Origin: Lysobacterales bacterium
Lineage (GTDB): Bacteria; Pseudomonadota; Gammaproteobacteria; Xanthomonadales; Rhodanobacteraceae
Reading direction: 5' to 3'
Assembly: GCA_017305135.1 (NCBI GenBank)
Contig: JAFKNA010000010.1
Location: forward strand, 1 to 64,000
Length of the DNA stretch: 64,000 nt
Of the stretch, positions 38,419-47,050 are shown piece after piece. A program made the translations under genes and the position numbers. The notes under the pieces were generated by a model that was not told the DNA's origin, did no database searches, and worked only from the letters and a program-made list of their open reading frames with translations. Positions within the stretch are counted from its first letter, which is position 1, and each line of letters opens with the position of its first letter.

Positions 38419-40440
38419 GTGATCAGCAAAACCGTACTCCTCATCATCGTGCTGGCGCCGCTCGTCGGGGGGCTGGTCGCGGGACTGTTCCGGCGCCAGG
38501 TCGGGCGCGCGGGCGCCGCGGCGGCGGCCATCATCGGCGTGGCGCTGTCCTGCGTGCTCTCGTTCTGGGTGTTCTACCAGCTGGCCTGGGGCGGGGCGCC
38601 GGTCTTCAACCAGAACGTCTACACCTGGGTCGAGGTGGGTTCGTTCGGCATGCACATCGGCTTCCTCATCGATCGCCTCACCGCGATGATGATGGTGGTG
38701 GTCAGCTTCGTGTCGCTGATGGTGCACATCTACACCATCGGCTACATGGCCGACGACGACGGCTACCAGCGCTTCTTCAGCTACATCGCGCTGTTCACGT
38801 TTTCCATGCTGCTGCTGTGCATGGCGAACAACTTCCTGCAGCTCTTCATCGGCTGGGAGCTGGTGGGCCTGGCCTCGTACCTGCTGATCGGCTTCTGGTT
38901 CAAGCGGCCGTCGGCAGTGTTCGCCAACCTCAAGGCGTTCCTCGTCAACCGCGTCGGCGACTGGGGCTTCGTGCTCGGCATCGCCGGCGTGCTGTACTGG
39001 TTCGGCTCGCTGGATTACGCGCAGGTGTTCGCTGCGACGCTGGACCCGGTCAATGCGGCGCGGACCGTCGAGATCATCCCCGGCCACCCCTGGAGCGTGA
39101 CCACGGTGATCTGCGTCTGCCTCTTCATCGGCGCCATGGGCAAGTCGGCACAGGTGCCGCTGCACGTCTGGCTGCCGGACTCCATGGAGGGCCCGACGCC
39201 GATCTCGGCGCTGATCCATGCCGCGACGATGGTGACTGCGGGCATCTTCATGGTCGCGCGCACCTCGCCGCTGTTCGAGCTGTCCGAGATGGCGCTGTCC
39301 TTCGTGCTGGTGATCGGCGCGACCACCGCGCTCTTCACCGGCCTCATCGGCATCGTGCAGAATGACATCAAGCGGGTGGTCGCCTATTCGACGCTGTCCC
39401 AGCTCGGTTACATGACGGTCGCGCTCGGCGTCTCGGCCTATGCCGGCGGCGTCTACCACCTGATGACGCACGCCTTCTTCAAGGCGCTGCTGTTCCTCGG
39501 CGCGGGCTCGGTGATCATCGCCATGCACCACGACCAGGACATGCGCCGCATGGGCGGGCTGGCGAAATACATGCCGATCACCGCCATCACCATGTGGCTG
39601 GGCTCGCTGGCGCTGGTGGCGGCGCCGGGCTTCTCCGGCTTCTTCTCCAAGGACCTCATCATCGAGGCGGTGGGCGAGTCCTCGCGCTGGGGTTCGGGCT
39701 ACGCGTATTTCTGCGTGATGGCGGGCGTGTTCGTGACCTCGCTGTACAGCTTCCGCCTGCTCTACATGACCTTCCACGGCAAGGAGCGCTTCGTGGTCGA
39801 GCCCGCCAGGGGCGGCGCGCACCATGACCACGAGCCGGGCCACCTCGAACACCCGCCGCGCGAGTCGCCGTGGGTCATCACCGTGCCGCTGGTGCTGCTG
39901 GCGATCCCCTCGGTGCTGATCGGCTGGAGCACGGTGCAGCCGATGCTGTTCGGTGGCTGGTTCGGCGGTTCGATCCGCGTCGCCCCGGCCAATGACGTGC
40001 TCAAGGTACTCGGCCAGGAATTCCACGGCCCGCTCGCCTTCACCCTGCACGGCTTCACCCAGTTGACGTTCTGGATCGCGCTGGCCGGCTTCGCGGTCGC
40101 TACCTGGATCTGGCTGCTGAACCCCGGGCTGGCGACGAAGGCGAAGAAGACCCTGCGTCCGATCTACGCCATGCTGGTTAACAAGTACTGGGTGGACGAC
40201 CTCTACCGCGTGCTCTTCATGCAGGGCGGCGTCGGCTTCGGCCGTGGCCTGTGGAAGCGCGGTGACGTCGGCGTGATCGATGGCGCGGTGAACGGCTCGA
40301 GCTGGATCGTCGCCCGCACCGCCGCCGTGGTGCGCTGGGTGCAGTCGGGTTACCTCTACCACTACGCGTTCGCGATGATCGTCGGCCTGATCCTGCTGCT
40401 CGGCGGGCTCTGGTGGACGGTCGCCCGCATCGCCGCCTGA
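38419..40440 (+). CDS. nuoL: NADH-quinone oxidoreductase subunit L
   Basis: A 673-residue antiporter-like proton-pumping subunit with the long lateral helix. Motifs: GWELVGLASYLLIGFWF, the MGKSAQVPLHVWLPDSMEGPTPISALIHAATMV channel block, and KALLFLGAGSVI. GTG at 38419 is preferred because AGGAAAGGTGG lies just upstream. ATG at 38392 would add nine residues, and its AGGA is too close to be used. A His-rich loop (HHDHEPGHLEH, about residue 465) is present. Confidence 0.95.
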   Translation: MISKTVLLIIVLAPLVGGLVAGLFRRQVGRAGAAAAAIIGVALSCVLSFWVFYQLAWGGAPVFNQNVYTWVEVGSFGMHIGFLIDRLTAMMMVVVSFVSLMVHIYTIGYMADDDGYQRFFSYIALFTFSMLLLCMANNFLQLFIGWELVGLASYLLIGFWFKRPSAVFANLKAFLVNRVGDWGFVLGIAGVLYWFGSLDYAQVFAATLDPVNAARTVEIIPGHPWSVTTVICVCLFIGAMGKSAQVPLHVWLPDSMEGPTPISALIHAATMVTAGIFMVARTSPLFELSEMALSFVLVIGATTALFTGLIGIVQNDIKRVVAYSTLSQLGYMTVALGVSAYAGGVYHLMTHAFFKALLFLGAGSVIIAMHHDQDMRRMGGLAKYMPITAITMWLGSLALVAAPGFSGFFSKDLIIEAVGESSRWGSGYAYFCVMAGVFVTSLYSFRLLYMTFHGKERFVVEPARGGAHHDHEPGHLEHPPRESPWVITVPLVLLAIPSVLIGWSTVQPMLFGGWFGGSIRVAPANDVLKVLGQEFHGPLAFTLHGFTQLTFWIALAGFAVATWIWLLNPGLATKAKKTLRPIYAMLVNKYWVDDLYRVLFMQGGVGFGRGLWKRGDVGVIDGAVNGSSWIVARTAAVVRWVQSGYLYHYAFAMIVGLILLLGGLWWTVARIAA

Positions 40441-40462
40441 TCGACAGGGAACAGGACACCTC

Positions 40463-41971
40463 ATGCAGTTTCCGCATCTTCTGAGCCTGCTGATCTGGCT
40501 GCCGATTGCCGGATCGATCGTCGTGCTGGCCCTGCGCAGCCGCCCCGAGGTGGCGCGCTGGGTGTCGCTCGCGTTCGCGCTGGCGACCTTCCTCGCCTCG
40601 CTGCAGCTGTGGACGGGGTACGACCGCTCCGGCCCCCTGCTGCAGTTCGTCGAAAGCCAGCCCTGGATCGCAGCACTGAACGCGAACTACGCACTCGGCG
40701 TGGACGGCATCTCGGTGGCGCTGATCGTGCTGACCACGCTCGCCCACCTCCTCGTGGTGATCTCCTCCTGGGGCCAGATCAAGGACCGAGTGGCGCTCTA
40801 CATGGCCTCGATGCTGGCCATGGAAGGCGTGCTGGTCGGCGTCTTCGCCACCACCGACGCGCTGCTCTTCTACGTCTTCTTCGAAGCCATGCTGATCCCG
40901 ATGTTCCTCATCATCGGCGCATGGGGCGGGCCGCGGCGCATCTACGCCACGCTCAAGTTCTTCATCTACACCTTCTTCGGCTCGATCTTCATGCTGATCG
41001 CGCTGATCTACCTGCACCTCAAGACCGGCGAGTTCTCGCTGGCCGCGTTTGCCGCGGCGCCGCTCGACGCCACCGAGCAGGCCTGGCTGTTCTTCGCCTT
41101 CGTCGCCGGCTTCGCCATCAAGGTGCCGATGTGGCCGGTGCACACCTGGCTGCCGGATGCGCACGTGGAGGCCCCGACCGGCGGCTCGGTGATCCTCGCC
41201 GCGATCATGCTGAAGGTCGGCGGCTACGGCTTCATCCGCTTCTCGCTGCCGATCGTCCCCGACGCCAGCCACGAGTTCGCCTGGGTGATCATCGCCTCCT
41301 CGCTGATCGCCATCATCTATATCGGCTACGTGGCGCTGGTGCAGGAGGACATGAAGAAGCTGGTCGCGTACTCCTCGGTCGCGCACATGGCCTTCGTGAC
41401 ACTCGGCATCTTCATCGCGCTGGCGCTGGTGCGCACCCACGGCAATCCGCTCGGCGCGCGCCTCGGCGTGCAGGGCGCGATGGTGCAGATGATCTCGCAC
41501 GGCTTCGTTTCCGGCGCCATGTTCGCCTGCATCGGCGTCATGTATGACCGCCTGCACACCCGCATGATCAAGGATTACGGCGGCCTCTCGCAGCCGATGC
41601 CGTGGTTCGCCATGTTCTTCGTGCTGTTCTCCTTCGCCAACTGCGGCCTGCCCGGCACCAGCGGCTTCGTCGCCGAGTTCATGGTCATCCTCGCCGCCTT
41701 CCAGGACAGCCCGCTGATCGCGCTGCTGGCCGCCTTCACGCTGGTCATCGGCGCCGCCTACACCCTGTGGCTGGTCAAGCGCATCGTGTTCGGCCCGGTC
41801 ACCAGCGAGCGCGTCGCCGGGATGCAGGACCTCAACCCGCGCGAGTGGATCGTGCTGGCCGTGTTCGCCATCGGCGTGCTCGCCATCGGCTTCTATCCCA
41901 AGCCGCTCACCGACCTGATGGAGCCGGCCGTGCAGAATCTCGTCCAGCAGCTCGCCCTGTCCAAGTTCTGA
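40463..41971 (+). CDS. nuoM: NADH-quinone oxidoreductase subunit M
   Basis: A 502-residue antiporter-like subunit with about 14 helices. Motifs: FYVFFEAMLIPMFLIIGAWGG with the conserved Glu, and KVPMWPVHTWLPDAHVEAPTGGSVILA. Family length. Starts 22 bases after nuoL. Confidence 0.98.
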   Translation: MQFPHLLSLLIWLPIAGSIVVLALRSRPEVARWVSLAFALATFLASLQLWTGYDRSGPLLQFVESQPWIAALNANYALGVDGISVALIVLTTLAHLLVVISSWGQIKDRVALYMASMLAMEGVLVGVFATTDALLFYVFFEAMLIPMFLIIGAWGGPRRIYATLKFFIYTFFGSIFMLIALIYLHLKTGEFSLAAFAAAPLDATEQAWLFFAFVAGFAIKVPMWPVHTWLPDAHVEAPTGGSVILAAIMLKVGGYGFIRFSLPIVPDASHEFAWVIIASSLIAIIYIGYVALVQEDMKKLVAYSSVAHMAFVTLGIFIALALVRTHGNPLGARLGVQGAMVQMISHGFVSGAMFACIGVMYDRLHTRMIKDYGGLSQPMPWFAMFFVLFSFANCGLPGTSGFVAEFMVILAAFQDSPLIALLAAFTLVIGAAYTLWLVKRIVFGPVTSERVAGMQDLNPREWIVLAVFAIGVLAIGFYPKPLTDLMEPAVQNLVQQLALSKF

Positions 41972-41981
41972 TCCCGCGCCC

Positions 41982-43448
41982 ATGCCCACCTTCAATCCCG
42001 CCGATCTTCGCGTCATTGCACCCGAGCTGTTCCTGGTGTGCTCGACCTTCGCGATCCTGCTGATCGACCTGTTCCTGAAGCCGACGCAGCGCCACGTCAC
42101 GCACTGGCTGGCGCTCCTCGCGCTGGTGGTCGCGGGCGCCCTGGTCTGGAGCGGCGCACCGCCGATGGGCGAGGTGGCGGCCGCGTTCGACGGCATGTTC
42201 CTGCGCGACGGCATGGCGACGCTGCTGAAGCTGTTCGTCCTGCTGACGATCGCCCTGGTGTTCGTCTACAGCCGGCCCTACCAGCGCGATCGGGGCCTCA
42301 ACATCGGCGAGTTCTACCTGCTGCTGCTGTTCGCCGCGCTCGGCATGATGCTGCTGATCTCGGCGGGCAACCTCGTCACCGTGTTCCTCGGCCTCGAGTT
42401 GATGGCGCTCAGCTCCTTCGCGCTGGTCGCGCTCAACCGCGATTCGCCGCTGTCCTCGGAAGCGGCCATCAAGTTCTTCGTGCTCGGCGCGCTGGCCTCC
42501 GGCCTGCTGCTCTACGGCATGTCGATGCTGTATGGCGCCACCGGCACGCTGGACCTCGCCCAGATCCGGGCCGTGAGCGACTTCACCGCCGGCAGCCCGC
42601 ACCGCACCCTGCTGGCGTTCGGCCTGGTGTTCCTGATCGTCGGCATCGCCTTCGAGTTCGGCGCGGCGCCGTTCCACATGTGGCTGCCGGACGTCTACCA
42701 CGGCGCACCGACCTCGATCACGCTGTTCATCAGCTCGGCGTCGAAGCTCGCCGCGTTCGGCCTCGCCTACCGCCTGCTGGAAGGCGCGCTCGGCGGCCTC
42801 GGCGCCGACTGGACCTTCATGCTGGCGCTGCTGGCGACGCTGTCGCTGGCGGTCGGCAACGTGATCGCCATCGCGCAGAGCAACCTCAAGCGCATGCTGG
42901 CCTACTCGACCATCTCGCACATCGGCTTCGCGCTGCTCGGCTTCGTCAACGGTACCCAGCAGGGCTTCGCCGCGGCGCTGTTCTACATGATCTGCTACGC
43001 GCTGATGTCGACCGTCGCCTTCGGCATCATGATGGTGCTGGCGCGGGTCGGCTTCGAGGCCGAGGAGATCGACGATTTCAAGGGCCTCAACCAGCGCAAC
43101 CCCTGGTATGCGGGCCTGATGGCGATCGCCATGTTCTCGCTCGCCGGCGTGCCGCCGCTGTGGGGCTTCTTCGCCAAGCTGATGGTGCTGAAGGTCGCCA
43201 TCGACGCCGGCTACCTGTGGCTGGCGATCGTCGCCATCATCTTCGCCATCGTCGGCCTCTTCTACTACCTGCGCGTGGTCAAGGTGATGTATTTCGACGC
43301 GCCGGCGGATGACACCCCGCTGGTCGCCCCGGCCGACTATCCGCTGCGCTGGGTGCTGTCGCTGAACGGCCTCGCCCTGCTGGTGATGGGCATGGCGTGG
43401 AGCCCGCTCATGGAGTGGTGCACCCGCGCCTTCGCGGTCGCGGGTTGA
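41982..43448 (+). CDS. nuoN: NADH-quinone oxidoreductase subunit N
   Basis: A 488-residue antiporter-like subunit with about 14 helices. Motifs: VFLGLELMALSSFALVAL, GAAPFHMWLPDVYHGAPTSITLFIS and FFAKLMVLKVAIDAGYLWLA. Last gene of the complex I operon. A LysR gene on the other strand ends close to, or reads into, its 3' end. Confidence 0.98.
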   Translation: MPTFNPADLRVIAPELFLVCSTFAILLIDLFLKPTQRHVTHWLALLALVVAGALVWSGAPPMGEVAAAFDGMFLRDGMATLLKLFVLLTIALVFVYSRPYQRDRGLNIGEFYLLLLFAALGMMLLISAGNLVTVFLGLELMALSSFALVALNRDSPLSSEAAIKFFVLGALASGLLLYGMSMLYGATGTLDLAQIRAVSDFTAGSPHRTLLAFGLVFLIVGIAFEFGAAPFHMWLPDVYHGAPTSITLFISSASKLAAFGLAYRLLEGALGGLGADWTFMLALLATLSLAVGNVIAIAQSNLKRMLAYSTISHIGFALLGFVNGTQQGFAAALFYMICYALMSTVAFGIMMVLARVGFEAEEIDDFKGLNQRNPWYAGLMAIAMFSLAGVPPLWGFFAKLMVLKVAIDAGYLWLAIVAIIFAIVGLFYYLRVVKVMYFDAPADDTPLVAPADYPLRWVLSLNGLALLVMGMAWSPLMEWCTRAFAVAG

Positions 43449-43470
43449 CTTCCCGCCTGGCGCAGCAGGC

Positions 43471-44474
43471 TCAATCCGCGGCCACTGCCTCCAGGATCTT
43501 CTGCCCTGCGCGTCGGGCTTCCCCGTGCGCGGCTTCGCGCTGGCGGGCGACATCGGACAATGCCTGGACATGTAGTCGATATCCAGGTTCAGTCGCTCCA
43601 GCAGAAAGTCGACGAAGGCGCGCACCTTCGGCGTCTGCCCGTGACCGCGCGGGAACACGGCGTTGAAGGGGTGGTCGCTTCCCTTCCAGCCTGCCAGCAC
43701 ACGCTTGACGTGGCCCGCCTGGACCGCCGGCTTGACCATCACGTCGGCACCCAGGACCAGGCCCTCGCCGCACAGCAGCGCGCCCTTCAGCGCCGCCGGG
43801 TCGTTGACGACCAGCACCGGGTCGATCTGGAACGCACGCGGGCCGTCACCCTCGTCGAGGTTCCACACGTAGCGGCTGCCTTGCCGTTGCACGGTCAAGG
43901 CAAGCACACGATGCTGCATGAGTTCGTCCGGGTGCTGCGGCTCGCCGTGGTGGTCCAGGTATCCCGTTGACGCGAACACCTGGCTGCGCAGCACGCCGAG
44001 CGGGCGCGCCACCAGGTTCGAGTCGGGCAGCTCACCGTGGCGCAAGGCGACATCGATCTCGCCGCTGATCAGGTCCAGCCGCTCATTGCTGAGCAGCATC
44101 TCCACTCGGATTTCCGGGTAGCGCCCGCGGAATTCACCCAACAGCGGCGCAATCTTGTCGATGCCGATCGAATGGGGCGCGGTGAAACGCAGCCAGCCGC
44201 GCGGACCGGCCTGGAGCTGGCTTACGGCACTCTTCGCTTCGCTGAGGTCACGGGCGATGTTCTGCGCATGCTCGTAGTAGATGCTTCCGGCCTCGGTCAG
44301 CCCGAGGCGGCGCGTCGTCCGGTTGAGCAACTGCGCCCCCAGTTGCGACTCGAGCTCCTGGACCTTGCGACTGACCGTGGTCTTGGGCAGGCGCAGCATG
44401 CGTGCAGCGCCGATGAAGCTGCCCTGCTCGACCACCTTGGTGAAGATCAGGATTGCGTTGAGGTCCTGGGACAT
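43471..44474 (-). CDS. LysR-family transcriptional regulator, 3' end frameshifted or stop lost
   Basis: The protein starts at ATG 44474 (SD GGAG 8 nt upstream) and is a normal LysR regulator to about residue 300. The winged helix-turn-helix covers 1-60 (FTKVVEQGSFIGAARMLRLPKTTVSRKVQELE), followed by the effector domain, ending FVDFLLERLNLDIDYM. Odd: that frame has no stop and stays open through the whole antisense of nuoN to 41907. One base shift near 43500-43577 gives a natural-looking end, LSDVARQREAAHGEARRAGQKILEAVAAD, with stop at 43471; that end is used here. A lost stop, a frameshift or a sequencing error are all possible. Divergent from an SDR gene it may regulate. Confidence 0.7.
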
Positions 44475-44498
44475 GGTGAATCTCCGTAAGAATGATTG

Positions 44499-44513
44499 GT
44501 CCACCTGTTGGAC
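44499..44513. promoter_or_regulatory. Candidate LysR binding site (T-N11-A palindrome)
   Basis: GTCCA-CCTGT-TGGAC is a perfect inverted repeat with a T-N11-A core (T44500, A44512), the usual LysR box shape. It lies 25 bp upstream of the lysR start, in the shared region with the SDR gene, so it suits autorepression and activation of the divergent gene. Confidence 0.5.
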
Positions 44514-44989
44514 AATTATTCCCTCAATCGGGGACTAATCAAGGTTCTCTGCCAGCCACATTTTGCATGCACACCCGCTGCAAGGTCGGCCCGCATGCCC
44601 GCCAGCCACCCTCATCGCATCGCCTGCCACTGGTTCAAGCCGGTGCCGGAGAGGGTCAGGCGACCCTGGACCAAGTATCGTCGAATCAGTGGCTTGAAGA
44701 TATTTCCCGCTCGTCGTGACGTCGCTCGCGAGATCTTTCGCGGCCGCCTTTCCGCTGCTCCCACGCGTCGCCAGCGCGGCTGCCCGCAGCGTTCTCATCA
44801 TCCCAATGGCGGGAAGACAAAGCGCAGCTGGCCTCGCAGTGTCGCCAGGGCCGCGGGGATCCACCGCGCGCTGGCGGGCGGCTGACTGCAACAGCGCACC
44901 GCATAGCAATCCGTTCCGGGCGCCCGCCGTGGCGCTGCGCAATGAGCGCCGCTCGCGCTCACCTTCACCCACCACCAAAGGAGAACATC
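44514..44989. other. Intergenic region between divergent lysR and SDR genes
   Basis: About 480 bp with no gene I can support. Reading frames here on the minus strand lack ribosome sites and family motifs. The region should hold the SDR promoter. The length is unusual for this dense genome and may be relic DNA from the insertion that brought the pair in. Confidence 0.4.
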
Positions 44990-45760
44990 ATGCAGAACCC
45001 GACCAAAGAACTCAGCGGCAAGGCCGTCCTCATCACCGGTGGCTCGCGCGGCCTTGGCGCCGAACTCGCGAAGGCCTTTGCGGACCGCGGCGCGGACGTG
45101 GCGATCAGTTATGCACGCTCCTCGGCAAAAGCCGAGGCCGTGATCAAGGCCCTGCAGGCAAAGGGCGTGGATGCGCTCGCCATCCAGAGTGACCAGGGCG
45201 ATCCCGCCGCCGCGCGGCCGCTGGTCGACACGGCGGTCGAGCGCTTCGGCAGGCTCGACATCCTCGTCAACAACGCAGGCATCGCGGTCCAGGGCCAGCA
45301 GGTCGACGACCCGGACTTCCGGTCGGCCGACAACGACCGCCAGTGGCAAGTCAATGTCATGGGCGCCGTGGCGACCACCCGGGCCGCAGCGCCAAGGCTG
45401 ACGGACGGTGGCCGGATCATCTTCATCGGCTCCCGCTTCGGCACCCACGTGCTGGTACCCGGGGTGGCCGATTACGCCGGCACCAAGGCGGCCGTCATCG
45501 GCTACGCCAAGGGCGTGGCACGCGACCTCGGACCCCGCAACATCACGGTCAACGTGGTGCAGCCGAGCGTGATGCCGACCGACATGGCCGCCGCCGTGGT
45601 CGGCAACCCCGCGGTGATGGACGCGATCCTGGACCTGCATCCGGTGCGGCGGATCGCAACCCTGGAAGAGGTGGCGGACCTGGTCTGCTTCATTGCCGGT
45701 CCCTCCGCCGGGTACGTCACCGGCGAGGTGATCAGCGTCTCCGGCGGGGCAGGGGTCTGA
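44990..45760 (+). CDS. Short-chain dehydrogenase/reductase (SDR)
   Basis: A 256-residue classical SDR. The cofactor loop is LITGGSRGLGAELA (TGxxxGxG), NNAG is present, and the catalytic YAGTK (YxxxK) and Ser in GSRFGTH follow. The end VTGEVISVSGGAGV is FabG-like. It is probably an NADPH-dependent oxidoreductase; the substrate is unknown. The SD AAGGAGA is 5 nt before the ATG. Divergent from the LysR gene, a common pairing. Confidence 0.9.
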   Translation: MQNPTKELSGKAVLITGGSRGLGAELAKAFADRGADVAISYARSSAKAEAVIKALQAKGVDALAIQSDQGDPAAARPLVDTAVERFGRLDILVNNAGIAVQGQQVDDPDFRSADNDRQWQVNVMGAVATTRAAAPRLTDGGRIIFIGSRFGTHVLVPGVADYAGTKAAVIGYAKGVARDLGPRNITVNVVQPSVMPTDMAAAVVGNPAVMDAILDLHPVRRIATLEEVADLVCFIAGPSAGYVTGEVISVSGGAGV

Positions 45761-46119
45761 GTGGGTGCGGCGCCGGGCATCCCGGCGTCCGCAGGCCTTG
45801 CCTCGTGGCGCGCGCGATCGCATGCATGATCTGATTGGCACAGGTGTGGGTCCGGCCTTGGTTGCTCTGAACCAAATTCGTCGGGAACGCCTCCGGCCGG
45901 TCGCTCCTGGTTGTGGATCGAATGCCACCTGCGCTTGCCCGGCGTCGGACCGGATCGGTGCCTATGTCTCCGCGCGTGCAACACCCTGTGGGAATGCTGC
46001 TCCTACAGCGCCTTCGCGAGACTCGGTGGCCGCAAGCGGCGGCAAGGCAGGGAGATGCGGCGAACCATGTCCGCGGAGCTTGCGTGCAGGAGTTGCTCCA
46101 AGTATCATGCGCAGCTCGG
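45761..46119. other. Intergenic region before tRNA-fMet
   Basis: 359 bp with no supported gene. It carries the promoter for the tRNA-fMet/rimP block and a short stretch near 45990 (TGGGAATGCTGCTCC) resembling a degenerate intergenic repeat. I see no terminator for the SDR gene. Confidence 0.4.
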
Positions 46120-46196
46120 TGCGGGGTGGAGCAGTCTGGCAGCTCGTCGGGCTCATAACCCGAAGGTCGCAGGTTCAAATCCTGCCCCCGCTACCA
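46120..46196 (+). tRNA. Initiator tRNA-fMet (CAT)
   Basis: A 77-nt tRNA gene with encoded CCA. The anticodon arm is TCGGG-CTCATAA-CCCGA with three consecutive G-C pairs, the initiator mark. The T-arm is GCAGG-TTCAAAT-CCTGC. Positions 1 and 72 are T and T, unpaired, as required for initiators (C-A in E. coli). It precedes rimP-nusA-infB, as metY does in E. coli. Confidence 0.97.
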
Positions 46197-46210
46197 ACTT
46201 GGGTCTGGTG

Positions 46211-46236
46211 AAAAGGCCACCTCGCGTGGCCTTTTT
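46211..46236 (+). terminator. Intrinsic terminator after tRNA-fMet
   Basis: Stem AAAGGCCAC with GTGGCCTTT, loop CTCGC, then a T-run. Placed 15 nt after the tRNA. Confidence 0.85.
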
Positions 46237-46299
46237 GCTGGATCGAGCGCAGGATGCGCGCGTGCCGGTGTTTGGAAACGACACAACGGCGGACTACGG

Positions 46300-46322
46300 A
46301 ATGGGCCTCGGGCCCATTTTTT
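46300..46322 (+). terminator. Second intrinsic terminator before rimP
   Basis: Stem AATGGGCC with GGCCCATT, loop TCG, followed by six T. It follows the first terminator by about 65 bp, so rimP may be read from its own promoter or by readthrough. Confidence 0.8.
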
Positions 46323-46419
46323 GTTTCTCCCTTATGCAGCACGCCTGTCGCCAGCGCATTGATCTCACTGAAAAAGCAACTATCTTGCGCCGCGTGCGCG
46401 GGACGGGCGGGAAGCAGTC

Positions 46420-46941
46420 ATGACGCATGAGGAACTCAATGCGCTGCTGGCGCCGGTGATCGCCGACCTCGGCCTCGAGCTGGTCGGCATCGAGTTCAGC
46501 CCGAGCCAGGGCGGAAGCGTGCTTCGCGTCTTCATCGACGAGCCGGAGCGCGGCATTACCATCGACGACTGCGAGCGGGCCAGCCGGGAAATCTCGGCCC
46601 TGCTCGACGTCAACGATCCGGTGGCCGGGCACTACACGCTGGAAGTGTCCTCGCCCGGGCTGGAGCGGCCGCTGTTCACGCCGGAACACTTCGCGCGTTT
46701 CATCGGCGCGGAGGTGAAGCTCACGCTGAACCTTCCGCTCGCCGGTCGGCGCCGCTTCCAGGGCCCGATCCGCGCGGTGGAGGGCGATCGCATCACGCTG
46801 GAGCAGGATGGCGCGCCGGTGGACGTCGTGCACGCCAATGTCGCCAAGGCCCATCTGGTACCCGATTACGCCGCGCTGGGGCTCGCCCCCGCTGCGAGTG
46901 GCCGGCCCGGGAGCGGTGGGGGCAGGAAGACGCGGCACTGA
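46420..46941 (+). CDS. rimP: Ribosome maturation factor RimP
   Basis: A 173-residue factor for 30S assembly. The core LELVGIEFSPSQGGSVLRVFIDEPERGITIDDCERASREIS and the signature YTLEVSSPGLERPLFTPEHFARFIG are visible. It has a Gly-rich tail after residue 158 not seen in short members. First protein gene of the rimP-nusA-infB operon. Confidence 0.97.
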   Translation: MTHEELNALLAPVIADLGLELVGIEFSPSQGGSVLRVFIDEPERGITIDDCERASREISALLDVNDPVAGHYTLEVSSPGLERPLFTPEHFARFIGAEVKLTLNLPLAGRRRFQGPIRAVEGDRITLEQDGAPVDVVHANVAKAHLVPDYAALGLAPAASGRPGSGGGRKTRH

Positions 46942-47050
46942 ATTGCGCCGGCAAGGCGCGGAGATTGCCCGGCTGGAACCCGGCCGGGATGGGCAAGAAC
47001 CTGAAGGATTGTCGTTCCGGCCGCAGCCGCGGTCGCGAAGGAGTTTCAAG

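Noticed and set aside
37549..40464. 971-codon minus-strand frame opposite nuoJ, nuoK and nuoL
   Set aside because: His/Asp/Arg-rich translation typical of antisense to membrane-protein genes; no start context.
40217..42214. 665-codon minus-strand frame opposite nuoM and nuoN
   Set aside because: Same antisense artefact.
44535..44978. 147-codon minus-strand frame between lysR and SDR genes
   Set aside because: No ribosome site, no recognised motif, low-complexity composition; left as intergenic.
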